Source of the DNA: Tectiglobus sp965223355
Lineage (GTDB): Bacteria; Pseudomonadota; Alphaproteobacteria; Rhizobiales; Hyphomicrobiaceae
Reading direction: 5' to 3'
Assembly: GCA_965223355.1 (NCBI GenBank)
Contig: CBDCWE010000003.1
Location: 1,736,001-1,800,000, forward strand
DNA: 64,000 nucleotides
The notes beneath the pieces were generated by a model. The model was not told where the DNA came from and did no database searches. It was given only the letters and a program-made list of their open reading frames with translations. Positions 57,226 to 64,000 of this stretch are shown here, in pieces (within the stretch, counting starts at the first letter, position 1; the number at the start of each line of letters is the position of its first letter). Position numbers and translations under genes: made by a program.

Positions 57226-58386
57226 CTATCGTTTCACAGGTGAAAAGAGTGGCAGGAGGTCGCCGCGGTCATTCTTGATAAGATCACCTCGGTTGTCGGT
57301 GCGAAAGATCCGGCGATTGGTAAACCGATCACACACCTCCACAAATTCTTCAACGGTCATATCAATCTCGGCCAAGATGTCGGCAATCGGTCGACCGAGA
57401 TAGGTATGCGGAAAACGATAGTCGTGATGTTGAACCATCCGCCAGGCATCGGCGCGCGATAACCGCCCGCGACGGATGTGATTGTTGGCAATGTCGGTAG
57501 CGCGGCCAAAGCCGTATTTCAGATATTTGAAGTAATCGTGTATCCCGGTTTGGTAGTTGTCGAGGTTTTCATAGCTCGCCAGTGAACCTTCGACGACGCG
57601 GTCAAGTGTGCGGAAACCGAAGGCCTGCGCGTAGAGCGCATTGGCATAGCCGTCCCACGGAAAATAGTAGCCGAGAAAAACGGCGCTGAGCCCGGCCTTC
57701 TCCAGCTCCTCGGCGCTGGGATAGAGATACTGAATGAGATGGCGCTGCTCGATACCTTCAAACTCAAGCAGATCGCTGACCCGTAGACCCAACAGACCAC
57801 CGAACTCCTCCAGCCAGCGCCGGTCCAAGGTGTTGTTTTCACTTGCCGCAGCTGGTCCGCCGTATTCGTTTTGGGGGTTTTCCCCCCACACGATCAGGCG
57901 CACACCGGTCTGTACAGCGATGCGCACCGGAACCGTGAAAATGGTCACGTGTTCCGGCCACGAGATATCACCGACCTCGACCAGCGCCAATTTATTGAGC
58001 CGCCGGCGCACCACCGGGTTGACCGAAACCTCGATGTAGTCGACCCCGAGCTTCTTGATATTCTCGATATTATCGCGACCGATGTCACTCAAGGAATCCG
58101 TCGTTGCCGTCACGCACAGCGGGTTCATATCCGCCTCGAGCAGCCGCAAAACCTGATAGGTGCTGTCCTTGCCGCCGCTGACGGGTACGATGCAGTCGTA
58201 GTTTGAACCATCCGGGCTGCGGTAACGCTTGACGACCTCGTCGAATTCTTTGCGTCGCTCCGCCCAGTCGATGTCATCCCGCAACTGAAAGCTGTTGCAA
58301 GCACTGCATACACCAGCTTCGTCGAAGAACAGATCGGGCTTTGTCTCCGGGTAGAGACATTTTGTGCAATATCGAACTTCGCTCAT
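57226..58386 (-). CDS. N-acetyl sugar amidotransferase (WbpG/PseA-type)
   Basis: 386 residues. A Zn-binding N-terminus (YCTKCLYPETKP...GVCSACNSF) and an ATP-pyrophosphatase PP-loop (IVPVSGGKDSTYQVLRLL) identify the WbpG/PseA/LegA-like family. LIVWGENPQNEYGG and VFLGYYFPWDGYANALYAQAFGF are also typical. These proteins convert an N-acetyl group on a sugar to an acetamidino group, using ammonia from HisH-like and HisF-like partners, as coded just downstream. The product would be an amidinated nonulosonate or aminosugar of an O-antigen, capsule or flagellar glycan. Confidence 0.92.
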   Translation of the reverse strand: MSEVRYCTKCLYPETKPDLFFDEAGVCSACNSFQLRDDIDWAERRKEFDEVVKRYRSPDGSNYDCIVPVSGGKDSTYQVLRLLEADMNPLCVTATTDSLSDIGRDNIENIKKLGVDYIEVSVNPVVRRRLNKLALVEVGDISWPEHVTIFTVPVRIAVQTGVRLIVWGENPQNEYGGPAAASENNTLDRRWLEEFGGLLGLRVSDLLEFEGIEQRHLIQYLYPSAEELEKAGLSAVFLGYYFPWDGYANALYAQAFGFRTLDRVVEGSLASYENLDNYQTGIHDYFKYLKYGFGRATDIANNHIRRGRLSRADAWRMVQHHDYRFPHTYLGRPIADILAEIDMTVEEFVEVCDRFTNRRIFRTDNRGDLIKNDRGDLLPLFSPVKR

Positions 58387-58418
58387 GACGTATCGTCAAT
58401 CCGTATTCTGCACCCGAA

Positions 58419-58989
58419 TTACCGTCGAAAACCGGTCCGGGTCCGTTCTGTTACCTTTGGTTCAGCTCGCAGAGCAATGCGCGAATACTCCTTGTACAGC
58501 ATTTCGCCAACGTGTGGCCCAAACGCAACCAAAACATCGTCGAGCGAATCAAACCGGTTGTCGTCCGCGCGCCCCGTGTACGTTCCAGGGACCGCGATGA
58601 CGACCACGCCGTTGGGTTCTGAACACTGGGACGAATTCCTGGGCCGCCTTGCGCTTGTCAAACGCATGCGCAAACCAGTGGCGGTTATAGACAATATCAA
58701 ACGTTTCGTCCGGAAACTTCAGGGCATGCATCTCCACGACCCGGATTTCCGGGCGGTCGCTAGAAAGGTCGATCCCAATGACGTTGCTGGCACCCTTCTT
58801 GCAGCTGGCACCCTTCTTGCGAAAGTAGATGATCTCGTCTCGGTTGCGGCAGCCCACGCACAGTGCCGACTTGCCGGTGATGCCGTAGCCCTCCTCGAAC
58901 AACCCCATCACATTTTTGCAGGCGCGCTTAAAAATCTCGTAGGCTGACTTTGTCGCTGAATGGCGTAGATGCCAGGATGTCTCGTGCAT
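58419..58989 (-). pseudogene. SAM-dependent methyltransferase with frameshift and 18-bp duplication
   Basis: Two frames together make one class I methyltransferase. The 5' part (58989 down to about 58620) reads CVGCRNRDEIIYFRKKGASCKKGASNVIGIDLSSDRPEIRVVEMHALKFPDETFDIVYNRHWFAHAFDKRKAAQEFVPVFR, then goes out of frame. The continuation SEPNGVVVIAVPGTYTGRADDNRFDSLDDVLVAFGPHVGEMLYKEY is in another frame, ending at 58419. The switch is near 58611-58625. KKGASC/KKGASN is a tandem duplication of 18 bases (58786-58821) that inserts six residues in motif I. Either a recently lost gene or two sequencing errors. Confidence 0.75.
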
Positions 58990-59294
58990 GTCCTGCCCTA
59001 AAACTCATGTTCTGCCGCAAAAATGAAAAGCTAAACTCGATAACCCAACCGGCCAGATCTCATCATGAAGATATGAAGATCCAATCATGACGAGATCAAG
59101 CCCGCAGCCTGTGGAACCTGGCCTTTTAGCACAGCCAAGACGTCGCGCCGTACGCGATCGTGTATCAATCAACGATTTGCACCACAACAACAACCTTCCG
59201 GCCGGCAAAACCCTTTGTTCCTTTGTTCTTGTCTTGCCAACGCCGGTCTCTAGGCCACGCCCGGCCGCTGCAGGTCTTTATGCAATTTCCGAGG
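58990..59294. other. Intergenic region in the glycan cluster
   Basis: 305 bases with no recognisable gene. Contains a short imperfect duplication (ATCATGAAGATATGAAGATC, about 59061-59084) but no convincing terminator or promoter. May hold the promoter of the decayed methyltransferase and following genes. Confidence 0.35.
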
Positions 59295-60821
59295 TCAAGT
59301 CACGTGACTACTCGCCGCGCGATAAGCTCCATCAACACCACATCCTCCGCTGCGATAAAGCCCGTTTTCCAATTCCTTATATCCCGCCTGCTGAAACAAG
59401 CGATGGGAGGCAACGTTGCCTTCCAGAACAACGGCATAAATCGAGGCGCTGGCATCGAGGTCGCGCGTGCATGCCAAGGCGGCGGCAGCGATGCCGCAAC
59501 CGTGATAAGCAGGATCAATGAGAATCGAGATGATAAAGGCATTGGCCTCGATCACGCGTCCCCAGTGCGTACCGGAAATCGCATCGAGGCGCACCACGCC
59601 GACCGGCACACCAGCTCGCGTGACGATCGAGAACGGGCCGCGTGCCGCATTGCCCAGCCGGCCTTGCAGCCATGCGATATGCGTGTCCCAGGTGGGTGGC
59701 TCCGGGTTGGGCGTAAACCTGCGCACTTCTGGCAGACACTGCCAGTCAAACATCCGGCCAGCGTCTTCCATTGTCGCGGGCCGCAGTGCAATCACGGCAC
59801 CGTCGCGGTCTGTGCGCGGAACCAGCGCACTCACCACCCGCCGTGCCCCCAGTCCGTCGCAAAGTAGGGCTGCGTGACGTTCCATGTCTTTGCGCCGGTC
59901 GTTGTCGGTGGCCACGGCCAGTAGCTGTCGAGCCACCAGATCCGGCGTCAGCGCGGCCGCCGGGCCGAGCCCTATGGCGGCACCGGCGGCTGCCAGTGTG
60001 GTTGAGTTATCGGCCTGATTATCAGCAAGCTCGACCAACAGCGTCGGCAAACCGAGACAGCATCGCTCCCACGACGAGCCGCCGCCGGCGCCAATCGCCA
60101 GATCACACATTCTCATCAGTTCATGTATGGCGGGCGTTGTCTTGTGGACCACCACACGGGCGTTGCCGACGGTGGCGGGTAGCTGAGTTGCGCCGGCTGT
60201 CACGACATGCAGTTCGACGGCGAGTTGCGATGCACCGCAACCCTGCAGCACACAGCGCAGAACCTCATCGTGGGCCGTCCCGCCGAGCGCGATCACAATA
60301 CGCTCGAGCGCCGGCCTTTCCTGGCGTTCGGTCAAGCAGGCGTAACGCGTTTGGGCAAACTCGGGCCGCAGGAGCGCGAAGTCGGGGCCGAGCAACATGT
60401 CGCAGCCTGGCGATGCCCACGTGGCATAGTCCTGCGGTTCGCGCCCGAGCGTTGGATCGAGCAACACATCCGCCACAATCCGGCGACCGGGATGGTCATC
60501 CAGCATCATGCGTTTGGTGGCCCAGCCGTCGAGCGCCGCGAGGAGATGAGCACCAAGCCGATAGCTATCGAGCACGAACAGCCCGCAGCCGGCCGGCTCC
60601 ATGGCGCGGATCGTGACCGGATCGTCCGCCTCTGGATGCTCGACGATCTCGATCGAACCACGGTCGTAGCCCGCGATCACATCGCGGCTGCCGGGGCGGG
60701 CGAGAATGCGCGCGTTGATGCCGCGATCAGCCAAGGCCTCGGCGAGCGTCAGGCACCGCATCAGATGGCCGGCCCCTTCTTGCCGGCTGGCATCGCATCG
60801 AAGAATTGCACACTTTCTCAT
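59295..60821 (-). CDS. PseG-type UDP-sugar hydrolase fused to a GNAT acetyltransferase
   Basis: 508 residues from ATG 60821. Part one (about 1-335) is PseG-like: ASRQEGAGHLMRCLTLAEAL with the catalytic His19, LFVLDSYRL, MLDDHPGR, and the UDP-binding loop AIGAGGGSSWERCCLGLPTLLVELADNQ (244-252). Part two (about 345-490) is a GNAT domain: GAVIALRPATMEDAGRMFDWQCLPEVRRFTPNPEPPTWDTHIAWL, ...AFIISILIDPAYHGCGIAAAALACTRD and SIYAVVLEGNVASHRLFQQAGYKEL, resembling PseH. PseG removes UDP from the 2,4-diacetamido sugar, and PseH adds the acetyl at C4, so the fusion joins two steps of pseudaminic acid synthesis in one chain. PseB, PseC, PseI and PseF are not in the window. Confidence 0.9.
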   Translation of the reverse strand: MRKCAILRCDASRQEGAGHLMRCLTLAEALADRGINARILARPGSRDVIAGYDRGSIEIVEHPEADDPVTIRAMEPAGCGLFVLDSYRLGAHLLAALDGWATKRMMLDDHPGRRIVADVLLDPTLGREPQDYATWASPGCDMLLGPDFALLRPEFAQTRYACLTERQERPALERIVIALGGTAHDEVLRCVLQGCGASQLAVELHVVTAGATQLPATVGNARVVVHKTTPAIHELMRMCDLAIGAGGGSSWERCCLGLPTLLVELADNQADNSTTLAAAGAAIGLGPAAALTPDLVARQLLAVATDNDRRKDMERHAALLCDGLGARRVVSALVPRTDRDGAVIALRPATMEDAGRMFDWQCLPEVRRFTPNPEPPTWDTHIAWLQGRLGNAARGPFSIVTRAGVPVGVVRLDAISGTHWGRVIEANAFIISILIDPAYHGCGIAAAALACTRDLDASASIYAVVLEGNVASHRLFQQAGYKELENGLYRSGGCGVDGAYRAASSHVT

Positions 60822-61024
60822 TGCACCAGACCATCCTGGGGACGGGCGTTCCCGGACGTCGCACACCAGATGCAGGGACCAGACCTGATCATCAGGGCAA
60901 ATCTCACCGCGGCCTCACTGAAAACATCAAGCCACGGATGTCGCCGCCCCGACACGCACCCGGGACGACCCCGGCTATCCGCGATCCTTCCCGTTTGATG
61001 ACAGGTCATGCGCCCGTCAGTCCG

Positions 61025-61651
61025 TTACTTCTCAAACACCCACCAGGTCAGATTGTCGAGACCGGTCGTCTGCTTCCAAGTAAAGCCATAGTCGCACACC
61101 TTCAGGCCCGGGAAGTTCTCAAGGTAGAACGCGCCGAAATCGCGCTTGAACAGCGCCTCCGTTTCACCGCGGTAAAACACTTCCTCCGGCTTATCTGCAA
61201 AGTACTCAATGCAGATGATATAGCGACCGGATATGCGGTGAATTTCACGGCATGCCGCCAGTAGATTTTCAGGATGGATGTGGATCAGCACACCCGCAGT
61301 GAAGGCCAGATCGACGGCTTTGTCCGCCAGCGGAATGGACTGTGCCAGCCCGTCGATGGCCTGGTCGGCCGGCACCACGCCATCTTCGATCAGCCGTGCG
61401 CGAGCCTTGGCGTTGGGCTCAACACCGTACAAGCTGGCCTGCGTGAGACGGCGCAGGGCACGCAGGTTAAGGCCGATATTGGCGCCGACTTCAGCGATGG
61501 ATTGCGGTGGTGCGCCGTCGGTTGAGCGCAGAATGCGGGCCCAGTGTTTCGTCAGCGCCGCGAGGCGATCATCGGAGACGACGTTGCGGTCGATATAGTC
61601 ATCGCCGAACGTCCCGCGCCACAAGCTTTCCTGCTTTTCAGTGTCAGTCAT
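61025..61651 (-). CDS. Pseudaminic acid biosynthesis-associated methylase
   Basis: 208 residues from ATG 61651; two earlier in-frame ATGs lie in an 18-bp duplicated segment. Start EKQESLWRGTFGDDYIDRN, the SAM-binding IAEVGANIGLNLRALRRL and VDLAFTAGVLIHIHPENLLAACREIHRISGRYIICIEYFADKPEEVFYRGETEALFKRDFGAFYLENFPGLKV match the small methylase family that accompanies pse/leg nonulosonate genes. This supports the reading that the cluster makes a nonulosonic acid. The methyl acceptor is probably the sugar or its acetamidino group. Confidence 0.9.
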   Translation of the reverse strand: MTDTEKQESLWRGTFGDDYIDRNVVSDDRLAALTKHWARILRSTDGAPPQSIAEVGANIGLNLRALRRLTQASLYGVEPNAKARARLIEDGVVPADQAIDGLAQSIPLADKAVDLAFTAGVLIHIHPENLLAACREIHRISGRYIICIEYFADKPEEVFYRGETEALFKRDFGAFYLENFPGLKVCDYGFTWKQTTGLDNLTWWVFEK

Positions 61652-61722
61652 ACATTTCATCCCAGAGTTGTGTGTCATCCCAGAGTTGTGCGGACCGGTT
61701 CTAAGGAAATCCGGCTTCCCGG

Positions 61723-62433
61723 CTATGTCAGATGCGCGTTGAGGGCTGCAATCTCGGGATTGGCCACAATGATATCGCGTATCTCTTCAAACAAAACAAT
61801 ATCAGGAAGCGGTGGTATGCGGTCCGCGATCGCCCGCATGAACATCAAATCCTGTTCGTAGTCCAGCGTCCACCGCCAGCTCGCATAGCGGTCATCGGCC
61901 AACGCAACATTGTGGCAGACCACGTCCGGCGAATTGCGCAGCCACGGGGTGACGTGTTCGCGATCGTAGGCCTCGGTCGCGGCCGCCGCCATTGTCTCCA
62001 GCACGTCCCGCGAAAACACTTCCGTGTCAAGCCCGCGCGGCCATGTCCGGGGCGCGACATTGGAGGCATAATCGGCGCCGGTTTCAAAAAACGCCGACAG
62101 GACGCTGCCGCTCACCTGCGGATCGATCAGCGGACAATCGCTGGTGATGCGCATAACCACGCTGGCGTTGGCGGCGCGCGCCGCAATCAGGTAGCGGGTG
62201 AGCACATCGTGTTCCGGCCCGCGCGCAACCTTGGCGCCAAAGCGCAGGGCCAGTGCAGCAACCGGATCGTTGTCTGCGCCCTCCGGCACGGCGCACCAAA
62301 CGGTGTCGATATCCCCGATCGCCTTGGCACGCGCAATCGACCAGCCGAGAACCGGGGTCCCGCGCAGATCCTGCAAGACTTTGCCGGGCAGACGGGTCGA
62401 GCCGGCGCGGGCCTGGATGATCACAACATTCAT
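61723..62433 (-). CDS. SpsF/NeuA-type cytidylyltransferase family protein
   Basis: 236 residues from ATG 62433 (MNVVIIQARAGSTRLPGKVLQDLRGTPVLGWSI). The nucleotide-binding start QARAGSTRLPGKV is the SpsF/PseF/NeuA signature; then DNDPVAALALRFGAKVARGPEHDVLTRYL, RITSDCPLIDPQVSG and DYASNVAPRTWPRGLDTEVFS. Close relatives lie in glycan clusters (spore-coat SpsF, LegF-neighbour enzymes) where they make CMP-activated sugars or serve as glycosyltransferase-like proteins. The usual final nonulosonate CMP-synthetase (PseF/LegF) is a possible role. Confidence 0.85.
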   Translation of the reverse strand: MNVVIIQARAGSTRLPGKVLQDLRGTPVLGWSIARAKAIGDIDTVWCAVPEGADNDPVAALALRFGAKVARGPEHDVLTRYLIAARAANASVVMRITSDCPLIDPQVSGSVLSAFFETGADYASNVAPRTWPRGLDTEVFSRDVLETMAAAATEAYDREHVTPWLRNSPDVVCHNVALADDRYASWRWTLDYEQDLMFMRAIADRIPPLPDIVLFEEIRDIIVANPEIAALNAHLT

Positions 62434-62800
62434 GACAGCCTGCACCTAAAAACGCCTCGACCCAGGGCCGATCGCCACTGTGTCTTCATGATTGGTTCGG
62501 CTCAACCGCAATAAACCAGGGGCCATTTCGGTCCCTGCGTTATCGCCAGCCCCGTCTCTACCACGCCCGTCTCTACCACGCATGTCCCCCGTCTGGCCAT
62601 CGGCTGATCGCCGCTTGCCGCCAGGCACCCTCCGATCAGGTCACGGCCTGCCCAAGGGCCCGGCCCTCTGGTCGGCTTATGAGGCCCGAGAACCCTGACT
62701 CAATCGCCACTTTGCGGCGGTCCTTGCGGGCGCTGTCCGCCCCTCAATCTTGCCGATCAGAAGGTTATCCCCAGGACTTGGTCCGAGGTTCCCCGGGAGG
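62434..62800. repeat. Intergenic region with tandem and modular repeats
   Basis: Contains an exact 15-bp tandem duplication (CCCGTCTCTACCACG at 62551-62580) and a degraded modular hairpin repeat (GCCCAAGGGCCCGGCCCTCTGG, CAATCGCCACTTTGCGGCGG, GCGGGCGCTGTCCGCCCC, then CCCAGGACTTGGTC, 62640-62790). No gene seen. Confidence 0.65.
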
Positions 62801-63643
62801 TTACAGATGATCCGACAAAAACGACTCCGCCCGCAGGAAAAAGACAATGCACAGCGACAAGATCGTCAGGATCATCGCGGCAGAAACTCCCAGCCAGAAA
62901 AACGGCGGATCACCAACACCGATCAGCGCCCACCGCGAAACCTCAATCAGCGATGCCATCGGGTTAAAGGTGTAGAGCAGCCAGCGATAGGCCTCGGGAA
63001 TGAAGGTGATCGGATAGATAATCGGCGTCAAAATCATCATGATCTGGACGAAGTAGGACACCGAAAACACCACATCGCGCACCAGAATCGCGACCACGGA
63101 CAGCACCATCCCGACGGCCAGACCGAGCAGCATGGCGAGCCCGGCACACACCGGGAACCACAGCATTTTCCACTCGCCTGTCAGGTAGCTGGTGCCACCG
63201 CTCAGCTTGAAGAACAGGGCGGTTAGCAAAAACAGCGTCAGGGTGACGATGAACTCCATCGACGGCGGCCCGATCGAGGCGAATGGTACAAGCAGCTTTG
63301 GAAAGTAGGTGCGCCGCATCATACCGCGCATCCACAGCAGCGTGCGCGGCAGAAAAATGACCGTCGCCTGGAACATGTTCCACGTTATGATGCCCGACAG
63401 GAAGAAGATCGGATAGGGCACGCCCTGGCTGTCCATCTGCACGACCACTGAGAACAGGATGATCGTGATGGTCGCCGGGATCAGCGGGCGCAGCACCAAC
63501 CACCAGAAGCCCAGCATCGTATCGCGGAACTTCTTCATGGTGATTTCGGTCAGCAGGAACGAGTAGAACGACCGGTACTGCCAGGCCGCAACCAAATGCG
63601 ACCAGATAGTCTTCGCTCGGGCCTCAATGACGATCACGGCCAT
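62801..63643 (-). CDS. Polysaccharide ABC-transporter permease (Wzm type)
   Basis: 280 residues from ATG 63643. ABC-2 type permease with six membrane spans: MLGFWWLVLRPLIPATITIILFSVVV, PYPIFFLSGIITWNMFQATVIFLP, MEFIVTLTLFLLTALFF, LWFPVCAGLAMLLGLAVGMVLSVVAILVRDV, VQIMMILTPIIYPITFI and PPFFWLGVSAAMILTILSLCIVFF. The pattern YRSFYSFLLTEITMKKFRDTMLGFWWLVLRPL at the start is conserved in O-antigen and teichoic/capsule exporters. It should pair with the Wzt-like ATPase coded next upstream (48 bases away) and/or the one at 51327. Confidence 0.93.
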   Translation of the reverse strand: MAVIVIEARAKTIWSHLVAAWQYRSFYSFLLTEITMKKFRDTMLGFWWLVLRPLIPATITIILFSVVVQMDSQGVPYPIFFLSGIITWNMFQATVIFLPRTLLWMRGMMRRTYFPKLLVPFASIGPPSMEFIVTLTLFLLTALFFKLSGGTSYLTGEWKMLWFPVCAGLAMLLGLAVGMVLSVVAILVRDVVFSVSYFVQIMMILTPIIYPITFIPEAYRWLLYTFNPMASLIEVSRWALIGVGDPPFFWLGVSAAMILTILSLCIVFFLRAESFLSDHL

Positions 63644-63691
63644 GCGGCAAACCTCTTTTGACTGCGCCCGCACGCCGCCTCAGGGCACCTC

Positions 63692-64000
63692 TCATGAGGT
63701 CGCAGGCGGACGTTCAGATACGGTCCATTCAAGTCGTGGGCTAACAATACCGCGGCGGCTCCATTCCCAGTCGCACCAAACGGAAGCATCGGGATCGGCA
63801 TTGAAGGCGGTAAACTCAAGCTGTTCCTGAGCGTGTTCAACCAATTCACCCTCTGGCGTGCTGAAATCGGGAATGAGCAGCCGCGCGCGCAACTGATAGG
63901 ACGTTTCATTGAGAAACTCGGCCGGAATCTCAAAGCCAACCCGAAACGTTGTCGGGCGCATCGCTCGGAGCGGTTCGTGCGCTCGACCGGTAAAGACATG
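63692..64000 (-). CDS. C-terminal part of a second Wzt-like ATPase (partial)
   Basis: 103 codons, open to the right edge of the window. Reads HVFTGRAHEPLRAMRPTTFRVGFEIPAEFLNETSYQLRARLLIPDFSTPEGELVEHAQEQLEFTAFNADPDASVWCDWEWSRRGIVSPRLEWTV. FRVGFEIPAEFLNETSYQLRARLLI is the strand pattern of the Wzt C-terminal carbohydrate-recognition domain; the ATPase motifs would lie outside the window. It is immediately upstream of the Wzm-type permease gene, so this is the likely main ATPase partner. It means the cluster contains two Wzt-like genes. Confidence 0.8.
   Translation of the reverse strand, partial: HVFTGRAHEPLRAMRPTTFRVGFEIPAEFLNETSYQLRARLLIPDFSTPEGELVEHAQEQLEFTAFNADPDASVWCDWEWSRRGIVSPRLEWTVSERPPATS

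Noticed and set aside
58419..58989. Programmed frameshift in the methyltransferase
   Set aside because: No slippery heptamer, pseudoknot or known family precedent; ordinary mutation or sequencing error is simpler.
59771..60616. Plus-strand open frame of 281 codons opposite the PseG fusion
   Set aside because: Arg/Pro/Ala-rich shadow frame in GC-rich DNA without start signal.

Overview
The window reads as a GC-rich chromosomal stretch of an alphaproteobacterium. Supporting this are an aconitase gene divergent from a ccmABCDG block, an sdhCDAB operon behind a malyl-CoA lyase-like/mesaconyl-CoA hydratase pair, DUF2794, DUF1194, DUF2147, DUF1223 and DUF2865 proteins, and short palindromic intergenic repeats of the kind common in that class. 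The species cannot be named from the sequence. No rRNA operon, CRISPR array, plasmid or phage module is visible; there is one tRNA, Arg(ACG).

Layout. 0-9 kb: tail of a peptide ABC-transporter ATPase, a DUF1194 exported protein, a YbjQ-like protein, a large unknown membrane protein, DUF2147, a DevCAB-type efflux set (permease, ATPase, HlyD adaptor), and an EctD-like dioxygenase beside a GntR/FCD regulator. 9-16 kb: a small conserved protein, an NfeD protease with a slipin, a universal stress protein, Pcm and a carbamoyltransferase. 16-20.8 kb: a mobile-element scar with a decayed ISAs1 transposase, tRNA-Arg, nested ISL3 remnants and several copies of a two-hairpin MITE-like repeat, then a histone-H1-like protein. 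20.8-27 kb: acnA divergent from ccmABCDG. 27-33 kb: acyl-CoA dehydrogenase, a thiolase-fold protein with its DUF35 partner, a histidine phosphatase and a TPR protein. 33-36 kb: a small ribbon-helix-helix-like gene, a palindromic repeat array, DUF429 and a pyridoxal kinase. 36-42.6 kb: CitE-like lyase, MaoC hydratase and sdhCDAB, with an unknown gene between sdhA and sdhB. 43-51 kb: DUF1223, a compact RyR / patatin / multi-TM (SLATT-like) operon, a candidate sRNA, DUF2794, a Bax-inhibitor-1 protein, ThpR, PhhB and DUF2865. 51-64 kb: a surface-glycan cluster, all on the minus strand, with two Wzt-like ATPases, a Wzm permease, methyltransferases, a PhyH dioxygenase, HisF/HisH/WbpG-type amidotransferase genes, a PseG-acetyltransferase fusion, a Pse-associated methylase and an SpsF-like cytidylyltransferase. 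This gene set suggests an amidinated, methylated nonulosonate-type sugar on an ABC-exported polysaccharide.

The most distinctive non-genic content is repeats. A palindromic element of about 137 bp (hairpin 1 + hairpin 2, ends in CTAG/CTAA) occurs in full, deleted, solo-hairpin and diverged forms. In four copies the flanking TAG is the stop codon of the adjacent gene (decayed ISAs1 transposase, ccmG, sdhB, acnA). A second modular hairpin family marks at least eight intergenic regions, and there is a 230-bp element with terminal inverted repeats.

The best candidate for an undescribed system is the three-gene RyR-patatin-SLATT-like operon at 43955-46653. It combines a possible ligand-sensing domain, a lipase with an intact Ser-Asp dyad and a membrane protein, which resembles nucleotide-signalled membrane-attack defence modules but carries no recognisable nucleotide cyclase.
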